Shown here piece by piece: positions 1-11,802 of a stretch of 59,634 nucleotides of DNA (its first letter is position 1; each line of letters starts with the position of its first letter). The DNA lies in contig JAHBMJ010000008.1 of NCBI GenBank assembly GCA_018398765.1, positions 1-59,634 on the forward strand, written 5' to 3'. Position numbers and translations under genes: made by a program. The notes under the pieces were generated by a model. The model was not told where the DNA came from, ran no database searches, and saw only the letters and a list, made by a program, of their open reading frames with translations. The stretch is from Chromera velia. Its lineage: Eukaryota; Sar; Chromeraceae.

Positions 1-221
1 GGGAGGGGGAGAGGGAGAGAGAGAGAAAGAAGGACAGACAATGAGAAAAAAGGAGAAACACCCAGTACAAAAGAAAACCATGAGACAACAGAAAGACAGA
101 AAGAGAACGAAAGGGAGCAATAAGAGAAAGAATATCAGGACCTTATTGACTGACTAAATGATACAATGACGGATAAAAACAAGAGAACAGCATGAGAACA
201 GAAAGTTGATTGGAAGGGGGC

Positions 222-255
<34 letters not shown>

Positions 256-260
256 AAAGG
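1..260. repeat. GA-rich low-complexity DNA
   Basis: The first 260 bases are dominated by GA, GAGA and ACAGA runs, including a perfect (GA)n tract near 228-252. No conserved coding signal is visible. It lies downstream of the last recognisable exon of the minus-strand NADAR-FHA gene, so it may be its 3' intron, UTR or intergenic DNA. Confidence 0.7.
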
Positions 261-539
261 TGCAGACAGAAAGACTTGACAGCCAGAGAGACAACATAAT
301 GCATGAATGGACAAAAACGAGGAAACAACAGAAAGTCGGAAATAGCGGCAAGACAGAGAGGGTTCCGGATGAGCGGGTGAGGGAACAACGCAACAGTCAC
401 TCATTGTGTGGGAGTAGTCTCGGCAGGAAGCAAGGGACTTGAAGGAACAACGAAGAGAAAGGTTCATCTTTCTTCCTTCACACTTAATTTCTCCTTGATG
501 ACAGAGCACCACATTACGCAGGATGGCACATGAACCAAC

Positions 540-3500
540 CGTCCGCTGCTGTTTTGCCTTGTGCGAAATCTCCTCCAGTGGATTCTGCAGAAAGGAAGGA
601 TTCGGGCAGACACACAGACAGATAGACAAACAGACCAAGCGGAACTCTCAGTGAGAGAGTGACAAAGAAATGGACCGAACAGAATTGATTGGTTTTCTCA
701 CTAAGTCGGGTTTGCATTGCCTAACAGAATTCTATACAGACAGAGGGAATTGCTTGATGGAATCTCAGTCTGTAATGACGGACCAAATTTCCATGCAAAC
801 AAAGTCACTTTATGAGATCTTGTGCAGTGACATGCTTTTTCTGTATCCTACAGATCTCTCTTCCCCCACAGTCACTGGAGACAAACAATTCAATCAGTGA
901 AGAAGCAGGGGAGACCTGAGAGAGAACGAACTCACGTACGTTTACTGCCCTCTGGATATCCTTTTGCTCCCTCATTGCTGTGCGTTTCTTGTTCTGAAGA
1001 TGCGTGAGCACCGAACTCATGTCAATCTGCAATGACGGACGTTCAATATGCAGAACAAAAGAGGGAGGCAAGCAGGTTCATGCGCCTTACTTTTACGCTT
1101 CAGGCATTCATCAAGAGAACACAAGTTGTAGACCCGCTCAGCAGTTTTGTCCAAGGATGCGTGCGTCAGAGAGACCGAGGGTGAACAGTACAACACCGGA
1201 AACAATTAAGGAAGAATAGCGCAAACCACAGGAGCACATGGCGAAACCTTCAAAGCACTTGGAGGATGACAGAACATGAAGCGAACGAGAACGATGCTGT
1301 ACATGGACACGGACAATTAGAGTCGGGCAACATCACGGTTTCTCCTTTGGGGCTCGTGACCTCGAAAAGGGGAGGGATAGAAGAATAAATACTCGAAAAG
1401 GGGAGGGATAGAAGAATAAATACTCGAAAAGGGGAGGGATAGACGAATAAGTACTCCCGACATGACAACAAGTTGAACTCGTTGACCATCTCCCTCTCGA
1501 TGTTGTCATCACCTATGCCGTTTTCTTTCATACTTGCTTGATCGAGGATCGAGAGGCCAAGTGAGCACTCTTATTGTCTCCTGACTCGTTTGTTTTCATG
1601 CAAGCCTTTCTCGTACCCTAGACTGATAGTGCAGACTCGCTTACAAATGGGAAAACGGGCTCTTCTCGCTGACCTCTACAATGTACTTTCTTGTGGAGGC
1701 CCCCAGTCTGATTTCATCTCCCGACATGATAGGCACCGGATAAAAGGAAGCCTTCAGCCTCTCCCCGTTCCTGCAGCAGAAGTACGAGGAAGGGGCGAAT
1801 TGAAGTAGTTACTTCATCCAAAAATCAATCGAGCGATGCTCTCTCTCAATCACTGCTAGCTATTGGCAGCAGAAAACCCATGAGCGAGCATTCGATTCGG
1901 CCATGCACATAGCAACAGGCGGTGCTGGCAGGTATTGCTGCCTGCGAGTGGTTTTGTCTTGCCCAAGAAAAAAATGTATGGCACTCATGAACTGCGAGCA
2001 CGAAGAGTACCGAAGACGCAAGAGTGCTCGCTGTATGAGGGACCTCTTACCACCCACTTGAAAGTTCCTGCCGAGGAGGCCATGTCGAAAATTTGCACAC
2101 CCTTCTGCAGTCAGACGAGACAGAAATTCTTATGCATGATTGTGTTCCCTGCATTGTGCGAGGAAGTATAAGCTTACTCACAGTCTGCAGGAAGAGAAGA
2201 GATCGGCGAGCAAAACAAGAATCGGCTCAGCGTCAGATAAGCATCAATCAAATTTCCTATGAACTGAGACCTGTTCAAGTATCTATTTTGTCTGTCTGTC
2301 CGCCGGCTCCGATCGTTCCCTCCTTTGCACCGCCTTCCTTCCTTCCTTCCTTCCTTTATGCATGCATGCATGCTTCCCTCTGAACGAAGAAATGCAATTT
2401 CTTGTCATTCATCTTTGCGATTTGCCTCCTTCCCTCTTCAGCTGCCCATCTCTTTATTTCATGCAGGGACTGTCGACCGGGGAATGCATGTAGGAAGGTC
2501 GACTTGGAGGTGTCTAAGAAGCTCTGGCGATTATGCACGGAAGATGCGGTCGCAGAGAAGAGCGAAAGTCCTTTTGGAACTCAGTAAGAACACATGCACT
2601 GATGGAAAGAGAATCTTGCACTGACAGCTGAAACAAAAATACACGCGTGACGCCTAGACACGGACGGATGAAGAGGCTGCACATCGCACTCCTTCAGCTT
2701 GCCCAGGAGGAAGAAGGCTCTCCTTTCCCTTTCCCCCCCTTCCCCCGCCCTTTTGTCCGCAATCTGCAAAAGATCGTACTCCTTCGAGGCCTCCCCCTCC
2801 TTCTGCTCGTGCAGGATAATTCTGGGTCGCTTGGATGCTTCTCGTTCCATGTGGTGGTTGAAGTACAACCATGCTGTCATAGTGCAGAGTGCAGGAAAGC
2901 AACAATGAAAAAGTGGGGTTGAGGGGGTGACAAAGGCGGCACAAAAGTGCTCAGAACTCCTCAGGATTGGACTGATGCATTGAAAATGTTCACGACCGTG
3001 CACTCGAGCCAGACGTACAAAAAACATAAAAATGAGAACTGCACCGAACAACAGTCTACGCAATCAGAAATGCGGACGCTTCCGCCCATCTCTTTCGGAT
3101 GCCTCCTGTGGGCCTATTTCTCGTTCAAACTTCCCCTTTCATCCGCATGTCAAACAAAACAAACACCAAAATCGACGCTGCCATCCATCCTACAAACAAA
3201 CCACGCACCTTCCATTTCTAAACCGTCCTTCACATCTTGACGAATCTGCATCAAAATTCGGCCCATGTGGTTCTGCCCGTGTCCCCTTACAGTGCCGAGG
3301 TACGAGTCCTGCGAATTCGCCCACTCGATCTGCCGGTCACCTGTGTCGCACAGCTGTGCTCGAATCTCTGCAGACAGACACCGGTTGATGGATGTCTCTC
3401 ATCTCATGTGTGTCGTTTTTTTCTGCAACCGCGCGTACGCGCACTGAAAAGAACCGCACACGCGCACGCGCGCGCTCGCGCACATGAAAGAGAGAGACGG

Positions 3501-4861
3501 AAGGAGAGAGAGGTAGGTGGCTAGGTAGGAAGGAAGGAAGAGTTTGCGGGTCCTTGCAAGGCCTCTTGTTTGTCCCCTCGTTCCACCAGGACGCCGGGGC
3601 AGGGGCAGATGCTGAGGCACACTTGAATGAAGGTCAATGCTGAGGCACACTTGAATGAAGGTCAATGCTGAGGCACACTTGAATGAAGGTCAATGCTGAG
3701 GCACGCGACTGAAGCATGCGGACAAACTCGCACAGTGAGAGACAGTCAGCGAGAGACTCAGAGAGGCGAAAACATAGAAATGAAAGAAGAGACAGGAAAA
3801 GGCACACAGACAGACGGATAGGATTTTTTAAATACTGTTTTTCTTTACCTTCGCAAGTATTGAAAGACAGTGGACAGTCAGTTAGAAGTGAAGAGAGGTC
3901 GAAGCAGAAACACTATTTAGAAAGGCGACTGGAGAGAGGTCCCGGAAAGAGGGGAGCAATGCATGAACTCCAGAAGCCCTCTATCAGGGTTTGCCTGTAG
4001 GGAGGGAGACGGCAAGGCATGAGCTTGCGTGGAGGCGCATGCAAAGCACCAGCCGAGAACAACCTGATTTGCACATGGGCACTTCGTCGGAGAATCTCAA
4101 ATAATTGTTTTCTGCTTAGTACCTGCTGGTGGTGTTCGATGTGCCAAACAGCGTTTTCTCGAATCCGACCGACCCTGGTTTCTCCTGAACTTGTCGCGTA
4201 GGATCCTTTCCAAGAGCAGTCGCCTCTTCTCCTTCCACTCAGGCAGCTCCTGCGCGAACAAACGGGACGAAGAGAAAACGAGACACTAAGAAGAACAGCT
4301 CACTTCGGGTCGGCAGGCGTACAAACTGTGGACTGTCCACACCGAGACATGCGAATAGTCAGAACAGCGAATCCGGAGTGTTTCCAGTTTTTCACTGGCT
4401 CTTCAAGACTTCATCTGTGATGGGATGTTCCCTTGCATCCCCAACTCCCGCGCTTTGCTTTCCCCTTCTTCATTTTACGCAGCAATGATGCTGACACTTT
4501 CAGGGCGGAAAGTGAGGCAGAAACTCCACCCCCGCAAAGGTTTCCTTACAAACCTGACCTGTGCAGCTTCCAGTTCTTTCGCGGCAGCTACGGGTGCATC
4601 TGCATGTTCCATAAGAACTTCTATGTAAGTGATACCATATTTCGCCAAGAGGATCGCATGGGAGGCGCTGGGTAGTGGAAAGACACCGTTGTACTCGACG
4701 GAGGAGAGAAAGTCGTTGGAGACGAACTGATAGACCCCAGAGAAATGGTCGATTTTGCTGAACTTTGCTTTCAGCTCTTCGGCAGAGAGTTTCACGGAGG
4801 GAACACCTACGTCATGGCCTGAGAGGATGGCGAGAAGCTCCTCCTTTGACCGACCACTCAT
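540..4861 (-). CDS. NADAR-FHA fusion protein (3' end unresolved)
   Basis: Exons on the minus strand: 4861-4559, 4249-4174, 3367-3209, 2873-2626, 2104-2058 and 1770-1674, all joining in phase; weaker candidates follow at 1136-1091, 1026-946 and 584-540. Exons 1-3 encode a NADAR (YbiA/RibX-like) domain: SN-F and P-S-x-x-H-A near the N-terminus, the W-K-E-K helix, KFRRN, CDTGDR, a D-S-Y-L-G turn and a final N-H-M-G-R-I-L-M-Q-I-R helix. Exons 4-6 encode an FHA phosphothreonine-binding domain: GKLKECDV, HPSVSRRHA, GVQIFD, GTFKNGERL and a closing GDEIRLGASTRKY. The phase-1 donor after exon 3 (GTGCGT) matches the phase-1 acceptor of exon 4, so the two domains lie in one reading frame. NADAR enzymes cleave ADP-ribose-type or riboflavin-intermediate N-glycosides. 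Here the usual glutamate of the P-S-x-E-H motif is Ser. An intron holds a 31-bp tandem repeat. The C-terminus is uncertain because exon 7 and exon 8 phases do not match. Confidence 0.78.
1360..1455. repeat. 31-bp tandem repeat, about 3 copies
   Basis: The unit starting ACTCGAAAAGGGGAGGGATA repeats three times with one or two changes in the last copy. It lies in a presumed intron of the NADAR-FHA gene. Confidence 0.85.
3609..3712. repeat. 28-bp tandem repeat, 3.5 copies
   Basis: The unit ATGCTGAGGCACACTTGAAT plus GAAGGTCA is repeated with starts at 3609, 3637, 3665 and 3693 (partial). It lies in the long intron between exons 2 and 3 of the NADAR-FHA gene. Confidence 0.9.
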
Positions 4862-5279
4862 TCTTCAGCTGATTAAAGAACAGAACTCTCCTTTCAGAGA
4901 AAAAACGCGCCTTCAGTGGTAGCCGGGATCTCAAGATGCTTCAGCGATACATTTCATCAACAGATTTCGGATGTCAACCAACAGATTTCAGCAGTTTGTG
5001 GCGTGCCTGGTCAACCAATTGTGAATTGATCAGAGAAGGTCATTTTCCCTCCACGATTCAAACTCGTGCCAAATTTTCGTGGAGACGATGTCGAGACATA
5101 TGTGGAGACGATGTGGAGACGGCATGCGCCTGGAGACGGCCGGCATGCATGGACTCGCTCGTCTGGATGACCCGGCCTCCGTGTCAAGTGGCTCTGGTCG
5201 GTGCCTAGGTTTCTGACCCTATGGTGTACGCTTCTAGGGCACAAACCTATGCCGGCGCCTAGGCCTGGCGGTGAGCTCA

Positions 5280-6140
5280 ACTACTTCGTATGGCCCGCGG
5301 AAAGCGAAGCTGAGAGGGCACTTAACAAAAATGGCCCGGAAAGCAAAGCTGAGAGGGTACTTAACAAAAAATACACCCCCCAGACCATACGGATGGCTGC
5401 GTCCGACGTTTACAGGAAGATCTGACGTACGCCAAGCTCAGCCCCGGAAAGACAATTTAGGTGAGGAGGCACTTTCCAAATTTAAAGCAGGGGCAACAAG
5501 AATAAATTTCGCTTTCCGGGTCATTCGAACGGAGTGGCCCGGAAAGCGAAGCTGAGAGGGCACTTAACAAAAATTGTACCCCCCCAGACCATACGGATGG
5601 CTACGTCCGACATTTACAGGAAGATCTGACGTACGCCAAGCTCAGCCCCGGAAAGGCAATTCAGCTAAGGAGACACTTTCCAAATTTAAAGCAGAGACAA
5701 CAAGAATAAATTTCGCTTTCCGGGCCATTCGCACGGACTGCGTCAGATACATCAGATTGCACCCCCCCTAGACCATACGGATGGCTGCGTCCGACGTTTA
5801 CAGGAAGATCTGACGCACGCCAAGCTCGGCCCCGGAAAGACAATTCAGCTGAGGAGGCACTTTCCAAATTTAAAGTAGAGACAACAAGAATAAATTTCGC
5901 TTTCCGGGTCATTCGAACGGAGTGGCCCGGAAAGCGAAGCTGAGAGGGCACTTAACAAAAATTGTACCCCCCCAGACCATACGGATGGCTACGTCCGACA
6001 TTTACAGGAAGATCTGACGTACGCCAAGCTCAGCCCCGGAAAGGCAATTCAGCTGAGGAGGCACTTTCCAAATTTAAAGCAGGGGCAACAAGAATAAATT
6101 TCGCTTTCCGGGCCATTCGCACGGAGTGCGTCAGATAGAC
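5280..6140. repeat. Dimeric tandem repeat (about 4 units of 185-205 bp)
   Basis: Four related units begin with CAGACCATACGGATGGCT near 5382, 5586, 5771 and 5973. Units 1 and 3 share GCTGCGTCCGACGTTTACAG, while units 2 and 4 share GCTACGTCCGACATTTACAG, so the array is a duplicated dimer of roughly 390 bp. Each unit carries the core CCCGGAAAGCGAAGC, which also occurs alone at about 24030, 24173 and 36456. The array fills the spacer between the divergent NADAR-FHA and SAICAR synthetase genes. Short ORFs across it are not convincing genes. Confidence 0.9.
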
Positions 6141-6277
6141 GGACGCGCGCGCGCGTGCCCCGGATGCATGCATGGGCCCGCGCCCATATGCGATGTGTCA
6201 TGATGTCACCCATTGTCATCCGTCTCTCCAGATACTCTGCGCTATGAGTCCTGTGATGTCCCGTGTACGCGTGTGCG

Positions 6278-6287
6278 TATATAATAA
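6278..6287 (+). promoter_or_regulatory. TATA-like box upstream of SAICAR synthetase
   Basis: TATATAATAA lies 149 bp before the first in-frame ATG of the SAICAR synthetase gene, just after the repeat array and a GC-rich palindromic stretch. It is assigned by motif and position only. Confidence 0.3.
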
Positions 6288-6435
6288 ACTGGTATGGTAA
6301 GTTACATATTGACGTTTACACGACATTGAGTTTCTCGGGACGCCGATCTCTCTTTCAAGCAGTCTCGTGACAGTCTCAGACGCGTGCCGTCTCTTCGGTT
6401 CCGTCCAGCAGAGAAAGTCTGGAAAAGGTCAAAGA

Positions 6436-8483
6436 ATGGGGCAGAGTGGAGGCAAGATGGGGGCAAGGAGCTCCACCCCAGAAGAGTACAAAGCCAAAAT
6501 CAAGGAGGCAATTGAGAAGAGTTATTTCCTTTCGGAGACCTCGCTGTGCGAGTTGGGAGTTGCCAAGGGGGGGAAAGTGCGGGACATCTACGAGACGGAC
6601 TCAGACATTGTCATGTTGGCCTCTGACCGTGTGTCTGCTTTTGATTACATCCTGCCCAACTTGATCCCCTTCAAGGGCTCCGTGCTTAACGCAATGACTC
6701 GTTTCCAGATGGCACAGACACAGGACATCATTCCCAACGCTCTGAGAGACGTTCAGGTGGATCCCAACGTGGTCATTCAGAAAAAGATGAAGGTCATCAA
6801 GGTTGAAGCAATCGTTCGAGGGTCTGTCAGCGTTTGCCGTTTGTTTCGCTGTGCATCGATACGCGGTGACAAATTTGTGCACAAACCAAGTGTATGGCCT
6901 GGCTGAGTGTTCTCAGGTATGTATGGGGCTCCATGGCAGCTGCCTTCGAGAGGGGCGAGAGGACTTTCTGTGGTCTGACGATGCCCGACTCCCTAATCCG
7001 ATTCCAGAAATTTGAGAGTCCCATTTTTACACCCACCACGAAGGCAGACCAGGGCGAGCACGACGCCGATATGACCTTCGATCAAGTCGTTGAGACCTGC
7101 GGCTCGAAGGAAATGGCAGAAAAGGTTCGTTCGGCGAATCTCCCTTGCTTGAGAAGGGGAGGGTGCGGAACGCGGTGGCAGGGGATCAGTAAACGCAAGA
7201 TCGATGCTCTGTTCATTGCCTCAGCAGACGCCGGTTCTGTACTTGCGATTGTGTTGGTGTTTTGAGTGAAGATAGAATGCTGACTATTTGTGTATGGCCC
7301 TGCAGGAGACCTCCGCCTGCCTGCCTGCCTGCCTTTCGTGCTTCCTCCCTCTCTGTTCGCCTGCCCATTGTCTAATAAGTTTTTTGTCCATTTTTTGCTT
7401 ATTTTTCTTTTCTTTTTGTGGCTTGCTTCTCTTCTTACACTGGACCTGGGCAATTTTTCTGCCGAACGCTCCCGATCAAATTCGGTTGTATGCATGGAAT
7501 CAGCACGCAAGCATCCAAGAAAACATGCAGTTGTGCTGCAACCCTGCATATATCACGCCCGCAAGCAGCTTTTCTCCACTTTTGTGTTCGTTGCATTTCT
7601 TGTGTGCTGGCTTTCACTATGCTCAGCGAGGCAGCGAGGTTGCACGCGTATGTGTCTGAAATGTAGCCAGCGTACATCTACCGCTCTCATACATTTTCTT
7701 TCCGACCGTGCTTCCCTCCCGCGCTGTCACGCAGCTGTCGCATCATCTGCTCCCTCTCTCTTTGGTTCTTCGAAAGCGTCTTTTTCTTCTGTCCAGGTTC
7801 AACCAGGAAACCTACGCAACGTGTTAGACATTCCCTCCCTCTCCATGATTTTCGTCTTATAGAAATGTCCTTGGGTTTGTGCTTTATAAAATAAAATTCA
7901 GGTTCGCGACACGGCACTGGCCCTCTTTGCAAGAGGTTCGGAGCTGGCGGCGAAGAGAGGTCTGATTTTGATCGACACGAAGTACGAATTCGGGCTGGAC
8001 GAGAAAGGAGAGCTCCACGTCATTGACGAGGTCAGCTCCCCTCGCCGTCTTGGGTCTCTTCTCAATAGAAGAATGGGGGGGCTGCAGAGACAATCTTGAG
8101 CAAATCATACATTCGCGCCCGCAAAGCGCCCTGCAGTCATCCACTTCCTCTCACTCAGTCCCTTCTTTAATCTTTGATTGCCGACCAAGATGAAAGGCAC
8201 GCTGGCTGTACAGTTCTCTTCACTTGTCCCGTCATCTCCAACGCTTCCCTGACAAGTCTTCCTTCTGGCCGCAGGTGAACACCCCGGATTCTTCCCGTCT
8301 CTGCGAGCGCTCAGAGTACACAGACAAGTTTCCCAAAATTCAGAAGGAGATGAAAACAGGTCATTGATTGATTGCACAGGAAGGAAGGAAGGAAGTGCAT
8401 GGGTGTGTGTGTGCGTATGTATACCCTGCCGTCGGTGCGCCCCCTTTGCTTCCCGGTGACAGTCAGTGAGTGCGTGTGTGCAT

Positions 8484-8514
<31 letters not shown>

Positions 8515-8580
8515 ACAGAGAGAGAGAGAGCGAGTTTTTATATCCGTTTGTGTGCGAGCGAGCGGGAGAGACAGACAGAC

Positions 8581-8623
<43 letters not shown>

Positions 8624-10327
8624 ACCTTTCATTCGAGTCCCTTTGAAAGAAATTGCCTTACCGCTGTTCATTAAAGGGCTCCCTCAACGAGAGTTGTTGT
8701 CAGTGTGTCGGAGGAAGGATCGATGATGGGAATGAACACAGCTGTATCCACCAGGCAAAGTTCCATGCATCAACGAACAGGCACAAGAATGAATCATTCC
8801 TTTTGCAAGTCATCTATCTTATTTTGGAGGGAAGGGGGGGGGGAGTTTCGGTCTATCTCGTTGATTTGCACGGCATGCACAGTCGCACCTGCACACCCCG
8901 AAACGAGGCCATGATGCAAGACAAGACAACGGACGGGAGGGTTTCTTGATTGGATCTCGAGGTGCATGAAGAACGCGAGCGAAAGAAAATTTTGTATCGA
9001 TATGCGACAATCGGGGATTTGAGAGTGATTCTGCGTTTGTGAAGAAACAAAGTTCAGAAGACACACAAGTTCATGCATAATATCTGGGAAGGACCGGCAA
9101 ATCGAAGGGAATGCATGAGAGAGAGATGAGCACCATGAAAATGAGAGAAGTCAGTTCGAAGGAAAGTGTACGGTTTGCTGGATGGGGGGGGATCTGTGCA
9201 AAGGAGTTGGGACGCATTCAAAGGAATAGTAGGTGTGGAAGGAAGGAAGGAAAGAGTGGATCTGGCACTGTCGTAGAGAGGGGGGGATGGGGCATTGTGA
9301 ATAAATGATCTGTTAGGGTGGGTGTTCATGTTAAGAACCAGTTGTACATCCTATACCTTGCAGGAAAATACGCCCATGTCTCTGCCCTTCTGGAAGCCAA
9401 ACCGGAGCTGAAGATCAAAGAGCTCTCGAAGCAGTACGTGAGGGATGTTCTCCTGGCAAGCGGTTTCGATCCGAAAAAGGGTGGGGAGGTGCCCGTCATG
9501 TCCGAGGAGCAGGTGATCGAGTGTGTCTACAGGTACATACGTGTCTACATGCATGTGCGTGGCTGGCTTCGGGGACTTCAAGGGACCACGATTTGTTTTT
9601 TCTTTACTGTACATCACCTTTGTCTTACAGCCCGTGTATGCCTGAGGGGTTTTGTGCAACCCCCGTTTTTTTACTGCTCGGTGTTACTCTCGCTCCCAAA
9701 CTTCGCCTGTGAGTATCATGCTTCTGCAGTTCTGTTTCTATACGTGATCTTGTCCGTAACAGTTTCTTTTTGGTTCGAAACATCATCTTTTTGCATCTCT
9801 GATGTGCCGACTTTGCAAAAGCTCAGCACCTTCCTCTTGCAGTCGTGAGAACGTTGCAATAAAGATTCATACAGGCTATTGTTTCTCTCTCGGATTGCTC
9901 CTGCAGGTACATCACGGTGTACGAGCGAGTTACGGGAACGCAATTTCAGTTTCCTGACCTCTCTATCCGTCCGGAGACTCGTCTGCTTGCCCGTCTATCC
10001 GGGCAGGGGATTCTGAAGGGTGGCTGTTGCCTCTCTGTGGATGGGGCTCTGAAGTCACAGCTACAGACAGCAGGCATTTCGTTTCAAAGCGTTTCGTCAA
10101 CTGAGATGGGGAAGCTGAAGGAAGCTGTGAAGTACCACAACACTTCTCTAACTCCCGTCGTCGTCCTTGTGCCTTCCTCTGAAGTATTGGAGAAAGTGGC
10201 ACGCCTGTCCAGAAATCCCGTGGTCGTGTCGGAGGACGAGTCCACGATGTCTCTTGTCAAGCAGATCTTTGCAACTGGGGGGGGCGCCACTCCTTTTTTT
10301 AAGGAGGCCCTTGCCTTGTCCGAGTAG
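6436..10327 (+). CDS. PURC: SAICAR synthetase with C-terminal extension
   Basis: Phosphoribosylaminoimidazole-succinocarboxamide synthetase joins CAIR and aspartate, using ATP, in de novo purine synthesis in the cytosol. Exons: 6436-6821, 6917-7124, 7902-8030, 8275-8359, 9364-9532 and 9907-10327, giving 465 codons with every junction in phase. Family motifs run in order: [56 protein letters not shown], a [12 protein letters not shown] that spans a splice junction, and [10 protein letters not shown]. 6436 is the first in-frame ATG. Yeast-type enzymes are about 300 residues; the last exon adds about 120 residues after the final catalytic motif, ending ALALSE. I see no PurE-type G-S-x-S-D motif in this extension, so its role is unknown. 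The stop is TAG. Purine synthesis is missing from apicomplexan parasites, which fits a free-living relative. Confidence 0.93.
8393..8625. repeat. Intronic GT/GA/GACA microsatellites
   Basis: The fourth intron of the SAICAR synthetase gene carries GGAA, (GT)n, ACAG and (GA)n tracts in series. No gene is seen there; ORFs across them are simple-repeat artefacts. Confidence 0.9.
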
Positions 10328-11136
10328 GGAGGGAAGCAAAGAGCTAAGCAAAGTTGTCTTGGGAGGGGAAGAGGGGGGGTTTGCTTGGGGAAGACAGGAC
10401 TTCCAGTGAACTCCATCAAGCAAGGCCTGTCAAAAGAGAAAAGGAAAAGGTTCGAAGAGTTTCATCCTACCAGTATGTATGGCACGAGTGAACTGATCGC
10501 GATCGATGGAAATTGCACGCTCCTGCAGGCATTCAGAAGAATTGGGAGTCGTGTGGGGGGTTTGAATGTACGTGCACGGGCATCGTTGGGGCTGCTCTAG
10601 GGTACGCAGAAATCTGCAATGATTTTCTTGAGGTCTATATACGCGACGCACATGTGCACTGAGACAAGGAATGAACAAGGCTTTTTTGTATCATGATGAA
10701 TGCTGTGTGATGAAGTGACCGCGAATGACTGACTCTGACTGAGTGTATGACTGGGTGTATGAGTGACTAAATAGACGAAGGGGTGAATGAATGGCCGGGT
10801 GAATGAATTAAAATTGAAAAGTGATTGAGTGATTCGAGTCACTGAATGAACTTGAATAGATTAAGATTAAAAACTGATTGAGTGATTCGAGACACTAAAT
10901 GATTGTTAGATTCTGTGACTGCTAGACCAGCTATTTTTTCAGTATTGTCACTGAATAGAAATCCAATTGATTCGCATGAAAACATCAGAGAAATTTAATG
11001 AAAATTAATGCGCGGTGGCCCAGGCGGCGGCAGCTTTTCAAATGCCTTAAAAATTGATAGAAGTCTTATATTTTTGAAGTATGCATGTCATAAAAATCTA
11101 TATCGTAAAAATCTGAGTAATTTAATAATTAAAATG
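10328..11136. other. Intergenic, no gene seen
   Basis: The first 270 bases stay open in the SAICAR synthetase frame beyond its TAG but show no conserved motif. From about 10720 the sequence becomes imperfect GAATGAATG and GATTGAGTGATTCGAG repeats, then AT-rich. The last five bases, AAATG, are the left target duplication of the LTR retrotransposon. Confidence 0.6.
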
Positions 11137-11558
11137 TGTTGGTATGGCTAGCGTGACGGCAGCGTGACGACTATCAACTTACGTGTAAAGTCTGTGCATC
11201 ACTGGTTCGGTTCCTTCTTCCACTTTGTTTGTCTTTGGACATTGTATCACAAAACTGTTATACATTTTGCTGTCCATCTTCCAATCTCATTTATTTGCAT
11301 TTAATTCGCATCTTCTGTATTTCATCTGTCCAATACAGAAAAGGAATCTGTATCATCATTTCTGTATGACTTCTTTTCATTTATTGCAATACAGTTTATT
11401 TGTTTAATTCCGTGCAACGCATTCAAGTGTTGTTTGGAAAGTGTTGCATAGCTCGTGTGTGCGGCGTGCATCAATCACTCCGGTCCTCCGGGACCGCACT
11501 CCTCATGTCCCCTCAGCCCAGAGCGTCACCCCAGCCCGCTCGCCTCTGAGGCCTAAGA
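11137..11558 (-). repeat. 3' LTR
   Basis: 422-bp long terminal repeat matching 17460-17881 with about 19 differences by hand alignment, 18 of them transitions. Its right end reads TAAGA where the other copy has TAACA. Confidence 0.95.
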
Positions 11559-11577
11559 ACCACTCCCCCCTCCAGTC
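11559..11577 (-). other. Polypurine tract
   Basis: On the minus strand a GGAGGGGGGAGTGG run abuts the 3' LTR, where plus-strand DNA synthesis is primed in LTR retroelements. Confidence 0.65.
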
Positions 11578-11802
11578 TGCTCGTCCCGAGCAGATCATAC
11601 AAAGGACAAAGCAGGGGCACGTTAACATGTCATGTACCAATCGAACTCCCGGGGCTGCCCTTACCCCGACGACTTCGTTTCTTTTCATTCACAGAGGCTC
11701 TTGGATACGTCCATCCTTTCGCACATTCGAGCAAGAAGGGAAAGAGGGTTTGCCTCACTCAACCAACCAGAAAAGACAAAGACAGCAATCACTGCGAGAC
11801 AT

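Noticed and set aside
4093-4173. Frameshift in NADAR exon 2, from an attractive alternative reading with G-T-S-N
   Set aside because: Ending exon 2 at 4174 with donor GTCGGT joins exon 3 in phase and continues the NADAR motifs (KFRRN-E-IRAQL), so no frameshift is needed.
8105-8726. ORFs on both strands rich in SLSLSL, HTHTHT and RERERE
   Set aside because: They are translations of microsatellites inside a SAICAR synthetase intron.
9965-10327. PurE (AIR carboxylase) domain fused to SAICAR synthetase
   Set aside because: No G-S-x-S-D motif or other PurE signature could be found by eye.
10328-10600. Extension of SAICAR synthetase beyond its TAG
   Set aside because: The frame is open for about 90 codons but the sequence is G-rich and shows no conserved motif. 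Chance openness is likely.
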